From Littorina saxatilis (taxonomy: Eukaryota; Mollusca; Gastropoda; Littorinimorpha; Littorinidae): a stretch of DNA of 64,000 bases. Where the stretch lies: contig NC_090259.1 of assembly GCF_037325665.1 (NCBI RefSeq), positions 38,375,375-38,439,374 on the forward strand, read 5' to 3'. Below the pieces are notes generated by a model. The model ran no database searches. It was not told the DNA's origin and saw only the letters and a program-made list of their open reading frames with translations. Positions 20,408-31,166 of this stretch are shown piece by piece. Position 1 is the stretch's first letter. The number at the start of each line of letters is the position of its first letter. A program made the translations under genes and the position numbers.

Positions 20408-20672
20408 TTAGGCCTAAAAAAAAAATAGTCTGTTTACGGTATCCCGACCAACTCTATTTTTTTGCGCGACCCTAGACTTTTTTTGGCATTTGGGAGAAAA
20501 AAAAAAATAAATAAATAAATTAAAAGTCTGGGTTTTTTTGCAAAATAACTGAAAAATATGTTTTTGGGGAAAAAAAGAAAAGAAAAGAAAAAAAAACCTG
20601 ACCTACCTACCGACCCTATTTTTTTTGGGCCTATGTTACCGTAAACAGACTATGTTTGTTGTTTTGGCCTTA
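20408..20672. mobile_element. Palindromic MITE with poly(A) arms, copy 1
   Basis: The ends TAGGCCTAAAAAAAAAA, then GTCTGTTTACGGTA, are mirrored at the right by TACCGTAAACAGAC and TTTTGGCCTTA. A second copy is at 63588-63932. Confidence 0.75.
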
Positions 20673-21586
20673 CACACGCCGTATGCATTTAGAGAGCTTA
20701 CTTCCCTTTGTTTATCAGATCTTTAACCAACCAAGAAAAACAATTTTGTGGCACATGTAGCTTTGTAACAGAAGACTAGACAGTGAAATCATACAAGAAG
20801 CAGTGTTATAAACAACGAGAAATCAAATGAATTAACTTATAAATGATACAATTATTATCTATTTTCAATCTCATTTGATTCTTAGCTTTGTTCACTTTCC
20901 CACATACCACCCGGTCTTAAAACCAATCTTCTGATCTCAACACACACACACAAATGTAAGAGGGGGGGGGGGGGGGGGGGGTTAAGAAAAAAAATGCCAT
21001 AAGAGGAAGACAGAGATCATTCTCAACAAAATAACGGTTTTCTGAAATGCATTTGATTCTCTCAGTTTAAACTTCTGCACCACTAAACACAATTAATTTC
21101 ATGCAGAAAAAATCCAAACATAATTCCTGATACAGGGTCACATAGAGGTTTATTTTCTTCTAATTTGCTATACCATTTATGCTCCAAATAAAAACAGAAA
21201 GAGAAGAAGTGTTTTGGTGAAGATACGCCTCATGAACAATGTGTAAAATAACTGCAAATCGAAAACATAAAAGAAACCTTTCCAGAACAAGAAATACCTG
21301 GAACCATCCCCATCCTTAAGTAACATTAACAGCATGCGTGCCTTTAGTCAACCTTTATTTTTAACTTCCGTGTTATTTTCAACATTTAGATGCCGCAGCA
21401 AAATGATCAAAGAGATATTATCCAAAGAAATGAATGCAACAGGGAGGGGAAGGAAATTTCATTTTTCAGTTGCCCTATAAATCATATCAGACTCACTAAA
21501 CAGCGGCAGTAGTCGTAAACAACACAACATCAAAATTCAAATGACAGTAGAACGTAAAGCTGTGGTTCAGATAAAAGCCATCCATC

Positions 21587-21807
21587 TCAGGCTGTACGCA
21601 GAATAATATGAACGCCAGAATCTGTATCAACAATGTCCGACATCTGACCAACTTTGAGGGCAAAGGACGCTTCTTCAAACGGTTTCTGCATCTGTCCGTG
21701 TCCAAAAGGTCCCAGGTCGCCTCCCCTTTGTGCCGAGCTGCAGTCGCTGTGTTCCTTGGCAAGGTCTGCGAAGGTCGCCTGACCCGACTCAATCATCTCC
21801 CGATATT
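21587..21807 (-). CDS. PIN1: PIN1 coding exon 3 (PPIase C-terminal part)
   Basis: On the - strand the acceptor TTTTCCAG is followed by EYREMIESG and on to [28 protein letters not shown] and [11 protein letters not shown] with a TGA stop. C103 is the catalytic-site cysteine, M120 and Q121 line the proline pocket, and H147 is the conserved active-site histidine. With the two upstream exons the protein is 153 residues (human PIN1 is 163). It isomerises pSer/pThr-Pro bonds, mainly in the nucleus. A possible polyadenylation signal (AATAAA on the - strand) lies at about 21354-21359. Confidence 0.95.
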
Positions 21808-22040
21808 CTGGAAAACAAAGATAGATTGTGCACATCATTTTGTTGATAAATGTATGGTAGGCCCTCTTACACTAAGATAGATTGTGCACAACAATTTTTT
21901 AATACATGTATGGTATTGGTAGGCACTTTATTGTAAAACCTCAAAACATCTGAGAAAATTAGGTCTGAAGAAGGAGTTATACTTTAAATGGAGGTAAATT
22001 AACAGAGGTTTTAATTAACAAAATTGGTGAGAAAGCCGTG

Positions 22041-22397
22041 TCTTCTTCATCTTCTGCATTCATAATCATAGGCTGAAACTCCTACGTACACTTGTGTTTT
22101 TTTCTCTCTGTATGACTGTTAAAACCCCGCTATTTAGGCAGCTGTACGCCAATTTCGGGGTATGGATACTTGGTATTTTCGTTTTTCTATAGCTGATTAT
22201 ATGATCTTTTTCCCTGAGCATTTGGTCCTGTGCTAGCAAGTACACACAAGGGAGATACAGCACTAGCAGGTCTGCACAGGTCCTTGGAGTTCGGACAAAT
22301 GTCCACCCCTATAATCACCAGGTGCGGCCAGGACTCGAACACTCAACCTTATGCAAGGGAGGCTGGCATCTTATCTACTAGGCCATTGAGCCCGCCA
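22041..22397 (-). mobile_element. tRNA-derived SINE (family A relative)
   Basis: In reverse complement it reads as a tRNA-like head (GCGGGCTCAATGGCCTAGTA, with GTTCGAGTCC) and then the family A body (GAAAAACGAAAATACC, AGTGTACGTAGGAGTTTCAG), ending in GAAGATGAAGAAG. It lies in PIN1 intron 2. Confidence 0.8.
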
Positions 22398-22495
22398 AGT
22401 AGTGTCTTAAATGGAGGTTAAAAAGATAACTACCATACATGAAAACACCCACACATACACAAAGAGAAACTTGTGTGCAAACACACACTGTTTAC

Positions 22496-22687
22496 CATTT
22501 AATAGCTCAACGGCTTCATCCTTGGTCCGCGAGATTGTCTCCCCCTTGTAGTTGGCAGGTCGTCGTGACCCCTTGTGTTTGACCAGCAGGTGAGAGCACT
22601 GGACCTTGTCACTGTTACGCTCCGCTGGCTCTGTGGGAGGATCCCACTGGCTCTCTTTTGTGTAAATATTCAGAAAGTACTCCTTGC
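22496..22687 (-). CDS. PIN1: PIN1 coding exon 2 (end of WW domain, start of PPIase)
   Basis: On the - strand the acceptor CTTTCAG is followed by [17 protein letters not shown], completing the WW domain (W31, P34). A short linker leads to [14 protein letters not shown], where K53, R58 and R59 form the phosphate-binding basic patch of parvulins that prefer phospho-Ser/Thr-Pro. The donor is GTAAAC after ELLN. Entry and exit are both phase 1. Confidence 0.93.
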
Positions 22688-22754
22688 CTGAAAGTCAAAG
22701 CAATATATTGCAGAAACTAACACAAATGCAGCCCAACTAGTAAAACAAAGTGTA

Positions 22755-22884
22755 CTTATGTTCAATTATGCTGTATGATTCTGTGTTCGTGTTATTAGAA
22801 ATGCGATGTGGTGCCAAAAGAAAAATGTACAATGAAAATGGACATTAAAGTTTTCTTATCTTATCTTATCTTATCTTATCTTTT
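22755..22884 (+). mobile_element. Retroposon 3' end with (TTATC)n tail
   Basis: AATGGACATTAAAG followed by six TTATC units looks like a LINE 3' terminus. No coding part is present. Confidence 0.4.
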
Positions 22885-23024
22885 GATCAAATGCAGCCCT
22901 TATTTCTCAGCTGACAAGACACACAAAATACGAGCTGTTCATACCGGAAGAAACCAGAATGTGGCAAACCCACCTGTTGTCATAATACTGATGAAATCAT
23001 ACTAATTTGCATCCCCCAAAAGTA

Positions 23025-23147
23025 GCAATTATATGGCTGACTAAATGGCCGTGTAAAATGGTCATACAAGTAACTTTGTAAAAACCCACTCGTGCAAAAA
23101 CATGAGTGAACTGTGGGAGTATTAGCCCATGAACGAAGAAGAAGTAT
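23025..23147 (+). mobile_element. SINE family A 3' fragment
   Basis: Matches the family A 3' end: GGCTGACTAAATGGCC, CCACTCGTGCAAAAACATGA, GGGAGTATTAGCCCATGAAC and a short GAA tail. It lies in PIN1 intron 1. Confidence 0.75.
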
Positions 23148-23847
23148 TAATTTGTATGATCATTTTAACAACAGTCATACATGTATATCATATATATACC
23201 GGTACACATGTCGGTTTTTTTCGCACATCAATGACCAATAATAATATATAATTAAATTTGACCAATTTAATGGTACATGTGGGTCACAAACAAGTGAGTA
23301 AAGGAAAAGTTCCGCTATGCGCATTGCAAAAATGGGTATTAAATTGTACAACTACAAGTGGTTAAAGGAAAACCCATCATTATCACTAACTGGATGCAAG
23401 TAGCCAAAGCAGTGTACATTAGTATTGAAAACTGTAAGACTAACAATGTTCAGTATAACACTAACAGTAACAGGGCTTTGCCATTTTTGAGGGGATGGAG
23501 CCATCCTGAACTCAGGTCAAAATGAGTTCGGCTCATTCTCTCCCTGTCCTACGCGAATCTATCAAAACTAGGAATACAGAGTTATCTCCCATATATATGT
23601 TTTTTGAGATCAGTGTTCCCGAGACGAAAATGATTGCAGATTGGCCGACTTCGACAGTGATCTCCGTTCTGTTCTTCACAGTTGTGATAAAGACATCGTT
23701 CTAAGGTCAAAACAAGTTGAAATTTTGGGACTGCTGCCGGAAGGAGACCGTAATATATGGTTGCATCACTACAGAAAAAATCGTCTGCTTCAGCGAACAC
23801 TGAACCCAAACGGTTGATTATCACGTGACACTTTTGCCATATTTAGA

Positions 23848-25490
23848 CAGACCTGGGAACCCCTGTTTTGCACTTGGAGAATTCTCAAACAAACTTGGTG
23901 TATTTTCAGAAAAATATGCGTATTCAAAACAGCATTAACTCATTCGCTGCGTGTCGGAACTGGAATTCCGACACCTGTGTTTAGCGTTGGCTGCGTGCCG
24001 GTACTTGAGTTCCGACGGATATCACGAATTTTTAACGGTGTAAACGGTCCTGCTGACCAAGGGAAACAACCCCTGCAATGAACTTCTATCTGTCTACAGT
24101 GGTACCATTCACTGTAAACAGTTCCTTCCCTTAAATTGTTGGGATTAATAAAAATTTTGTTGACGGTGTGCGACCCACGTGTTTTGACTTTTCCAAGATG
24201 GCGGATCGTTCTGCTGAGACGTAGTAACTTGAAAAGAGTGCTAGAACGTGTTATTCAGTACGGTTCTGATCTTGACCTCAGTGATGATGATAGTGGAGAT
24301 GATATTTTAGATTCTGGTGACGATTTTGTGCCAATGGACGATCATTTGGGTGATGATTCGGGCAATGCAAGTGTCGATCATGACATTGTGTATGATGAAC
24401 CCATGACGTAGAAAGTTTTTTTGTTTTGCTTCAAATTGGATATTTTGCCTGGATATGAAGACAACAAAAGGTATGTACTTTCAAATGTTTCATATATTTT
24501 CTAAAAGAGTAAGTTCCAAACTTTGCAAAAACATAAGGTATGTAAGGTTATCTTGTGTTGTTGATTTTTAATAATTTTTTCAAAATGGCTCTAAATCGCG
24601 CGTTGGCAGGGAACACAGGGGAAATTTAGACGCGCAGCGAATGAGTTAAAACATGCCTCATGCGCGTCCGTCACACCGTTAATTAAGTTTACCTATACAT
24701 TTAAAACAAATGCTTTTTTCAATTTTTACTGACAAAAACTGTACCGTATTTGACGGACTACAAGCCGCGACTTTAAAAAACAAAATCGCATTGCGGCTTA
24801 TAAAAAGATGCGGCTAAAACGTTACCTAAACTTGAATAGCATTCACCTAATGGAAGTCGCCGCGGATTTTCATTTCGCTCGATGAGCGATTACCGGTACT
24901 TTATTAGCTCTCTACTCAAGACTCGGCGCTTTTCTCTTTCATTCGCGAATCTTCGTTTGTCAACAAGTCGTCGTACAGAGAAACACCGGATGTAACAGGA
25001 TCTCGCGCGCGCGAGATTTCGGTTTTTTGTGTCTCGCGATAGTTGGAGGAGCGAGAGCCGCCATGTTGTGTTTTCGTCTGCTCGAAATGTGCGCTAAAGT
25101 CGTAAATCATCCCAAAAAAGCTTATTCCGGGCGGGACTACATGTGTGTGTTGGTTACAAATTGTGTGTGTGTGTGTGATATTTTTCTTCAAACTTTTTCA
25201 CTTTTCTTCTTTGTTTCACTTGTTTATTCTCGGAGCCGATTTCGCCAAATACCGTACTTTCGTTTGCCTGGTTGTTTTGATTGATTGACACGATCCGATA
25301 TTTTTTTCGACGGTGGCTAATAGTGACGTAATCATGTGCCAAAATACCGGATCGGCTTCAGGATGGGCTTGTGAAGAAAAGTAGTCTAGGAATTTTTCTC
25401 GTCGTATTTTTTTTCCACCGACCGTACTGAGCGTATTCTCGACAATCATGCGTACAAAATACGGCGAAATCGTATGGGTTCCCAGGTCTG
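23848..25490. mobile_element. Middle TIR element of the nest (CAGACCTGGGAACCC ends)
   Basis: The ends CAGACCTGGGAACCC and, inverted, the same word are flanked by TTTAGA (23842-23847 and 25491-25496). The right end reappears at 47438-47590 inside a KYAT intron. Superfamily is uncertain; CAG...CTG ends are hAT-like but the duplication seems to be 6 bp. It contains the TTAA element at 23939-24645, and its right half shares sequence with 41048-42224. Confidence 0.7.
23939..24645 (+). mobile_element. Inner element of the nest: piggyBac-like, non-autonomous
   Basis: CTCATTCGCTGCGTG at the left and its inverted near-copy at the right are flanked by TTAA. The inside contains an acidic frame (24136-24411) with DLDLSDDDSGDDIL and DSGDDFVPMDD, like the acidic N terminus of piggyBac transposases. 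A separate frame beginning MADRSAET stops at once, so the transposase is a fragment. The catalytic domain is absent. Confidence 0.75.
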
Positions 25491-25919
25491 TTTAGAGTTG
25501 TGTGCACAGTAAATACAGCCGCGAAAAAATAGCTCCCTTGAAACTGTCTTACAAATCAATTCCTTTGTAATTTAAAAATTACACAACACCATGAAAAATC
25601 ATTATCGACGATCGCGAATCTGCTTATATCAATAATACATTACAAAAAGCTCTATAAATGTTAAAAAAAAATCGGTGTCCTTGCCAGACAAGGAAACTCA
25701 AGGCATCCTGTCAGGGAGAGAATGAGCCGAACTCATTTTGACCTGAGTTCAGGATGGGGATGGAGCATGTTCTGGCTATCACTATGAGGGGTAAAGGAAG
25801 TTGCCTGTGATTCTGTCTGAGCTTTGGTAAGAAAGTAATGTAAAAATAAGTGTTTTTCTCAAATCTGAGACTTTTCCTACAACTATAAGCCAGGTTGCAG
25901 GATCTTCATGCTCACACTC

Positions 25920-26310
25920 ACACAGTCACAGTGCAAGTGATTGTGAGTGACAAGGGGGATATATTCTGACACAAACGAGTGTGTACACAAGGAAATAAAT
26001 CCCTTGGCGAACACGGATTCGAACCCACGCTGACAGCAACGAACTGGGTTTATAGCAAGCCCGCAAGTGACTGCGCTACAGACCACAGAGAGAGAGACGA
26101 TGACAATTCTTTATTTAACTAGGGTAATAGTAATAGTAATAGTTTCCATCTCTCTCTCGCGCTCTCTCTCTCTCTGAAGTGTGTGTGTGTGTGTCACTGT
26201 GTCAGTGTGTGTTTTAAATTTAAGGATTTCTTTCTTTGTGCACACACTCGTTTGTGTCAGAATATCCCCCTTGTCACTCAAAATCACTTGCACTGTGACT
26301 GTGCCAGCAG
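25920..26310. repeat. Inverted repeat with a tRNA-like SINE head
   Basis: The arm around 25920-25995 (GACAAGGGGGATATATTCTG, CACAAACGAGTGTGTACAC) recurs inverted at about 26228-26305. Between them is a - strand tRNA-like head (GGGTTCGAATCCG) and a GA/GT-rich stretch. It lies in PIN1 intron 1. Confidence 0.65.
26165..26205. repeat. (CT)n/(GT)n microsatellite
   Basis: CTCTCTCTCTCTCT followed by GTGTGTGTGTGTGTC. Confidence 0.85.
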
Positions 26311-26317
26311 TTCGGCC

Positions 26318-26635
26318 TCATCACCTGCTGCACTCAGTATCGGAGTGCCGCTTTTCTACCCAGCACAGTGAAGGACTGGAACTCTCTACCAGCAGCTGTC
26401 GTCGAGGCCCGCACTGTCGACACCTTTGTGTCGCGCGCCTCGCACTAAACCAGCAGCCACTGTGACTCATGTCCCCTCCCCCCCATACTCCCCAACTTGT
26501 GAATTTTAATGGACTTTTGGATGCTGGAAACGCTGCTTTATTGGACTTGCGCAACATCCCATAAGTGCCGAAATAATCACTACTGTTGATTGTGGGCAGT
26601 AATGGAAAGACAAGACAAGACAAGACCCTGTAAGA
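26318..26635 (+). mobile_element. LINE 3' end fragment
   Basis: A + strand frame contains STVKDWNSLPAAVVEARTV and DTFVSR, typical of the end of non-LTR ORF2 (xWNxLPxxVVxAxTVxxFKSRL). It is followed by an untranslated stretch and an (AAGAC)n tail. It lies in PIN1 intron 1. Confidence 0.7.
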
Positions 26636-26637
26636 CC

Positions 26638-26796
26638 CTATAACTTTATTACGGAAGGATAATACTAGCATTAGGTCCATATGTTCCTTTCTTACAGCTA
26701 GTCCCTACTACATTACACACATGAAACGAAGTACAAAAATGAAGAATTTAAAACACACGGTGACACACACAGGGACAGTCACAGTGACACACACTT

Positions 26797-26888
<92 letters not shown>

Positions 26889-27060
26889 CTCAGAGAGAGT
26901 GAGACAGTGAGAGAACTCGAAAACTTTATTACGGACGGATAAAAGCATTAGGTCCATATGTTCCTTTCTTACAGCTAGTCCGTACTACAATACACACATG
27001 AAACGAATTACAAAATTGGAGAATTTAAAACACACAGTGACACACACACTTCAGAGAGAG
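26638..27060 (-). repeat. Tandem duplication of a retroposon end with (GA)n
   Basis: The block ACTTTATTACGGA...GCATTAGGTCCATATGTTCC...TTACAGCTAGTCC occurs at about 26640 and again at about 26925, each followed by GTGACACACAC and a (GA)n run. Confidence 0.7.
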
Positions 27061-27209
27061 AGAGAGAGAGAGAGCGCGCGAGAGAGAAATGGAAACAAGA
27101 AAAGTGCAATTGGCACCCGTTGAATAGAATCCCAGTTGTGAGAAAAGGTGACAAATGTGCCTGAATATGTTTGTAAACCAACAAAAACTTTAAGAGACGC
27201 CTTAATTAC

Positions 27210-27258
27210 CGGTTGAACGGCTGACTTTTCTTTCCCATCCTGACGGTACGTCTGCCAT
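27210..27258 (-). CDS. PIN1: PIN1 prolyl isomerase, coding exon 1
   Basis: On the - strand the ATG is followed by ADVPSGWERKVSRST, the first strand of a WW domain (W8), then a GTAATT donor. It ends in phase 1 and joins exactly to exon 2, giving GWERKVSRSTGKEYF, the usual LPxGWE...SxGxxYYxN pattern. The exon is 49 bases, too short for simple frame scanning. Intron 1 (about 4.5 kb) carries three nested DNA elements. Confidence 0.9.
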
Positions 27259-27974
27259 GCTGAAAATTCTCACTTTGCACTGATGTGAAGTACTTGCGTC
27301 TATACCGTTTGAGTACTCGATGCCGTTTGAAGAAAATTCATTTCTGGAATAATTTTCTCATTATTTTGTCGTCAAAAATAGTGTCACAAAGCTTTATTTT
27401 GTATTCAATATTTCACCTTTATTCGCTGAAAGTTGACTCTGATTGAAACCAAGTTAATGTAGCGACTTGTTTCATGCTTAGATTTTTTTTGAACTGCTAG
27501 GAATCAGTGTTTAACACTAGTCCCCTTGTAAAAGTTATACACAATCTGTGAGAGTGAATTTATATGTAAGTTCTTGCAGTGGTTAGGACAGAAATAACAA
27601 ACCAGATTGGGCTTCGCACACACACACACACACACGCACGCGCACACACACACACACACTTTAGTCTTGCAATATATAGTCTCAAATACTCATATAAACA
27701 ACAATGAGTTCAACAAGTTTTATTTCCAAAACTTTTAAAATTAAAAAATTAAAAAATACATATTCCCAATTGTTATTTTATTGACTCCACACAGACAAAG
27801 CCTTCTTCTTCTTCTTCTTCCGTAGAGGACTGGGTTCTTGCGAAGCCGTCTCAGAGTCCTGCGGTTGAGTCACTGTTACCACGGACCCAATAACTCTATT
27901 ATGGGTCCGAGCTGTTACCGAGAGTGGCTAGCTCCGGCAAACAGCATAGCATCCTGTCAGGGAGAGAATGAGAC

Positions 27975-28010
27975 CAGAGACTGTAGAGTATGTATACTCT
28001 ATAGTCTCTG
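27975..28010. repeat. Near-perfect 36-bp palindrome
   Basis: CAGAGACTGTAGAGTATG followed by TATACTCTATAGTCTCTG. It lies next to a fragment of the CATCCTG TIR family. Confidence 0.85.
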
Positions 28011-28062
28011 ATGAGACCTCCTATCATTTTGCTCGGGAGCTTATGTGGTTCGTATTCAGGGG

Positions 28063-28603
28063 CGGATCACATCATTTTTAAGGGGGGGGGGGGGGGTTCC
28101 AAATTCCTTTTAGGGACAATTCCACGACAGGCGACAGATGGAATTACCCCCCCCCCCCCCAAAAAAAAAAAAAAATGTTGATAAAAACAAAGAAAATTGA
28201 GCTTCTTCTTCTTCTTCGGCGTTCCAGGAAAATTGAGCAATCTGGTGCAATCTGAACAATGAAACTTCCCCAAAAACACCTTCCAAAAAGTACATTTAAG
28301 AAGACAAATTTGGAGTAAAATAAAGACAATTGTCCGGTCTGGTGCAACCTGAGCAAGGAAATTACCCAACTACTTTTCAAAACCATCACTAAGAAGACAA
28401 AGGCCGGCTCCTAGGAGAGTCCGGGGGCATGCTCCCCCGGAATTTTTTTGATAAAAATCAAGCAAAATGGAGCAATCTGGTGCAATCTAAGCCATCAGTT
28501 TTTCTTTGTTTTCAAATTTTATTTTCTCATTCTTTTTTCTTAGGCTAGGGGGGGGGGGGGGGGTGTTCCGGAAACCCCGGAAACCCCCCTAGATCCGCCC
28601 CTG
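28063..28603. mobile_element. hAT-like MITE
   Basis: The ends CAGGGGCGGATCACA and, inverted, CAGGGGCGGATCTAG are typical of hAT MITEs. Flanks are similar over 8 bp but not identical. The inside has three diverged repeats of a unit with AGCAATCTGGTGCAATCTGA, several poly(G)/poly(C) runs and a CTT run. Confidence 0.7.
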
Positions 28604-28646
28604 GTTTTATTTGTGTAATGCGAGCAAAACACGCGGTATCTATTAA

Positions 28647-29380
28647 AGGCAGAGTAAGCCTCCCGTAAACCATCACAGATACGGTCAGGCTTTTACACAC
28701 AGTACAAACACCATTTCATTTAAACACTCACCAATTGAGAACATCCTAGGTGCCCTCCGTAAAGAGCGAACAATTTTCAAAGAATTTATTTTTGCGTGGT
28801 TTATCTTACCCCTGAGCCATCGTGAACCCGTGTGATCCAGTTTTCCCTTTTCAAATGCAGTCGTCATAGTTAGTCATTTGAATGCGACTCGACGTGAGCT
28901 TATCTACAATAGCACGTTTTTTTTTATGCACGAAACAACGGCTGTGGTTCACAAGAACTCTAGCGATGGCTTTTGACTGTTGAGAGGAACGGCGATTTGC
29001 ACTGATAAACCGGCCGTCGTCTGCTACGACCCTTGCGTGACCCTGCTTCCGGGCTTTTCTTTTTTTAAACTTTCCCACAACTTCGAATTGTTCTGATCTT
29101 GTCTTGAGGAAAAACGAATTCTTTTATGATTAAAGAATGTTTGTGTAACAAGCTGTCAATTTATTATTTAGATTTTAAAAGTTAGGTCTAGCGCAAAAAC
29201 GAGGCGCCGTTGTTGTTAACGGAACAAGTCTACGAAAATAAATTCTTTGAAAATGTCTCACGCTCGACAGAAAGCAGCCAGGATGTTCCCGTTCGGTGAG
29301 CGTTCAAATGGAAGTATGCTTGTACTGTATTTAGACGCTCGGGGAGCTCTGTGATGGTTTACGGGAGGCTTACTGTGCCT
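28647..29380. mobile_element. TTAA-flanked MITE (Kolobok/T2-like), AGGCAC ends
   Basis: AGGCAGAGTAAGCCTCCCGT at the left and its inverted near-copy at the right are flanked by TTAA. Inner parts are also mirrored (TTTCAAAGAATTTATTTT and its complement). TTAA plus AGG termini is the T2/Kolobok signature. It lies about 1.4 kb upstream of PIN1 exon 1. Confidence 0.7.
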
Positions 29381-29391
29381 TTAAAAACAAA

Positions 29392-29488
29392 TTATTTTTT
29401 TTACAATTTTCAGATTTTTAATGACCAAAGTCATTAATTAATTTTTAAGCCACCAAGCTGAAATGCAATACCGAAGTCCGGCCTTTGT
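29392..29488 (+). mobile_element. Fragment of the 49446-50712 repeat
   Basis: TTTTTAATGACCAAAGTCAT, TAATTAATTTTTAAG and GAAATGCAATACCGAAGTCC match the interior of the longer copy at about 49885-49945. Confidence 0.8.
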
Positions 29489-30357
29489 ATCCCAGTCTGT
29501 AACCCAGTACGTGTCATGTGCCTGTCAGTGGTCTTTATTCCTGGGCTGAATCACAGGCCCATGAAAATGCGTTGTGCGCCATTTTTCTACATAGAGCACT
29601 ATTAATTAGATATAGTATTACTGATGCGTGCGACTCACAGCTGACGCGTGCATGTTTTCTGTGCCTGTGCCGTAGGCTGAGCCATAGGCCTACATACTAC
29701 ATAGTTCTATATCTCTGTGGTACGGATACTGCATAGTTTCAGTCGAGCAAGGGCCCGACAAGTTTTGTGCATGCACGTTGACATACTTGTGTTTTTGTAG
29801 CCGTGCCGACTCTTCTGTACTTCGCCTAAAACTGACGAAGTCTAAAGACTTTACTTGAACTGAGTCTTCGAGGCTGTGCCAAAGTTCAGGCTGCTGCCGC
29901 GTGTACGTCTTGGGTTCAGTCAAGTTGCGTGACCGAAGCTGGATAGTAACCTGAACTTGATAGGCCTAGAGGTATAAGGTCAGTCACGGATTTCAAGTTT
30001 TCACTGAGTCATCTCGAAGATTACTAATTAGCTGACAATTAATCCATGGTAGTTGTATTCACAGCAGGCCGAAGTTATTTACTAAACGGCTTTTAGTACT
30101 ACTACGACTACGACGACTACCGTTAAGTAAGTTACACAACCTGAAATGTACCACTGACTGCTGATGGTGCTGTTGATGTTGCCTTTTCCTAAGTCTCTAC
30201 GTCTCGTCGCAGGCTTCTTCTCTGACTCAAAACTTGAAATGATCGAACTTGAAAGACAACATGGATAATAATTAACTTGAACGGCCCATGAGTGACTGTC
30301 AAATAACGCACATATCGCTATGTTCGTTTGTTCGGCCAGACTTTCGCTGTGTATCAT

Positions 30358-30391
30358 CCACAGAGATATAGAATATTCTATATCTCTGTGG
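30358..30391. repeat. Perfect 34-bp palindrome
   Basis: CCACAGAGATATAGAAT followed by its exact reverse complement. One arm (CTATATCTCTGTGG) also occurs alone at about 29706. Confidence 0.95.
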
Positions 30392-30529
30392 TCTCATCCC
30401 CCCGTGCTCAATAGGCACCGCTTGGCCCAGGAGCAATACATCTGAGTTCCGGCTGAGTTCTGAAAGCCGGTACTGAGCATCGAGGCTGGAAAATGATGCC
30501 GACCGTAACATAGTTATCATCCTCCCCCC

Positions 30530-30531
<2 letters not shown>

Positions 30532-30572
<41 letters not shown>
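30532..30572. repeat. (CT)n microsatellite
   Basis: About 18 CT units. Confidence 0.95.
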
Positions 30573-30573
<1 letters not shown>

Positions 30574-31166
30574 TTACTCTACTACCCTCGTTAAATAAAG
30601 AATTGTCATTACTGATTAGTGTCACTTATTTGTTTTTCTCTCTGAGAGGGTGAGAGTTTGCGCGTTCCCAATCGGTTTTAACCAGAGTGTGCCGGATTCT
30701 CATATTGTTCAGGATTTTTTGTTTGGTAGCTTGAGGGTGTGTCATTGGAAAGCTTGATCTTGTTGAAAATCGAAAGTGGTACTCGTCAGTTCGTGTACTG
30801 TCCGACAGGCCATCGCTATTGTAGCTTGTGTGTTGACTTCTTTGTTAACAGCTAGGTTAGTTCTCAGTTTAAAGTTTACAGTAATCAATCGATCACTATC
30901 TGCGTGAGTGTGTCAAGGTTTCCATTTAATAGCAAGTTGTAAACACTGGCTGACTGGGAGTGCGTGTAGACTGTAGTGTGTACATAGCCAGTGCGTTGAC
31001 ACACGATTTTGCATTGGGGGGGGAACGACATCTCCTTATTTTCATGACTCTCAATGGGAGTTTGTTTTCTTAGTGAAACGTGACACATACTTTGCTATTA
31101 TGTCGCATGGTTTAGGTATATAGATGTGCTAACCTAGGCTAAGGATCGCATTTGATTCATGTAAAT

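Larger units (their letters stand above)
23502..25756. mobile_element. Outer TIR element of a three-deep nest (Mutator-like target duplication)
   Basis: The 45-bp inverted repeats, beginning CATCCTGAACTCAGGTCAAA, are identical at both ends (23502-23546 and 25712-25756) and flanked by GGGATGGAGC (23492-23501, 25757-25766). A 10-bp duplication fits Mutator-like elements. No transposase is seen. It contains the element at 23848-25490. A related fragment (CATCCTGTCAGGGAGAGAAT) is at about 27950. It lies in PIN1 intron 1. Confidence 0.8.
29489..31166. other. Region without a recognised gene
   Basis: Unique-looking sequence with a perfect palindrome and a (CT)n run. Short frames are not convincing. 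Confidence 0.45.

Noticed and set aside
24136-24411. Acidic frame considered as a host gene
   Set aside because: It lies inside a TTAA-flanked element and matches the acidic N-terminal style of piggyBac transposases.
28851-29078. Basic 75-codon frame on the - strand (MGKFKKRKARKQGHARVV...)
   Set aside because: It falls inside the TTAA-flanked MITE at 28647-29380 and resembles no known family.
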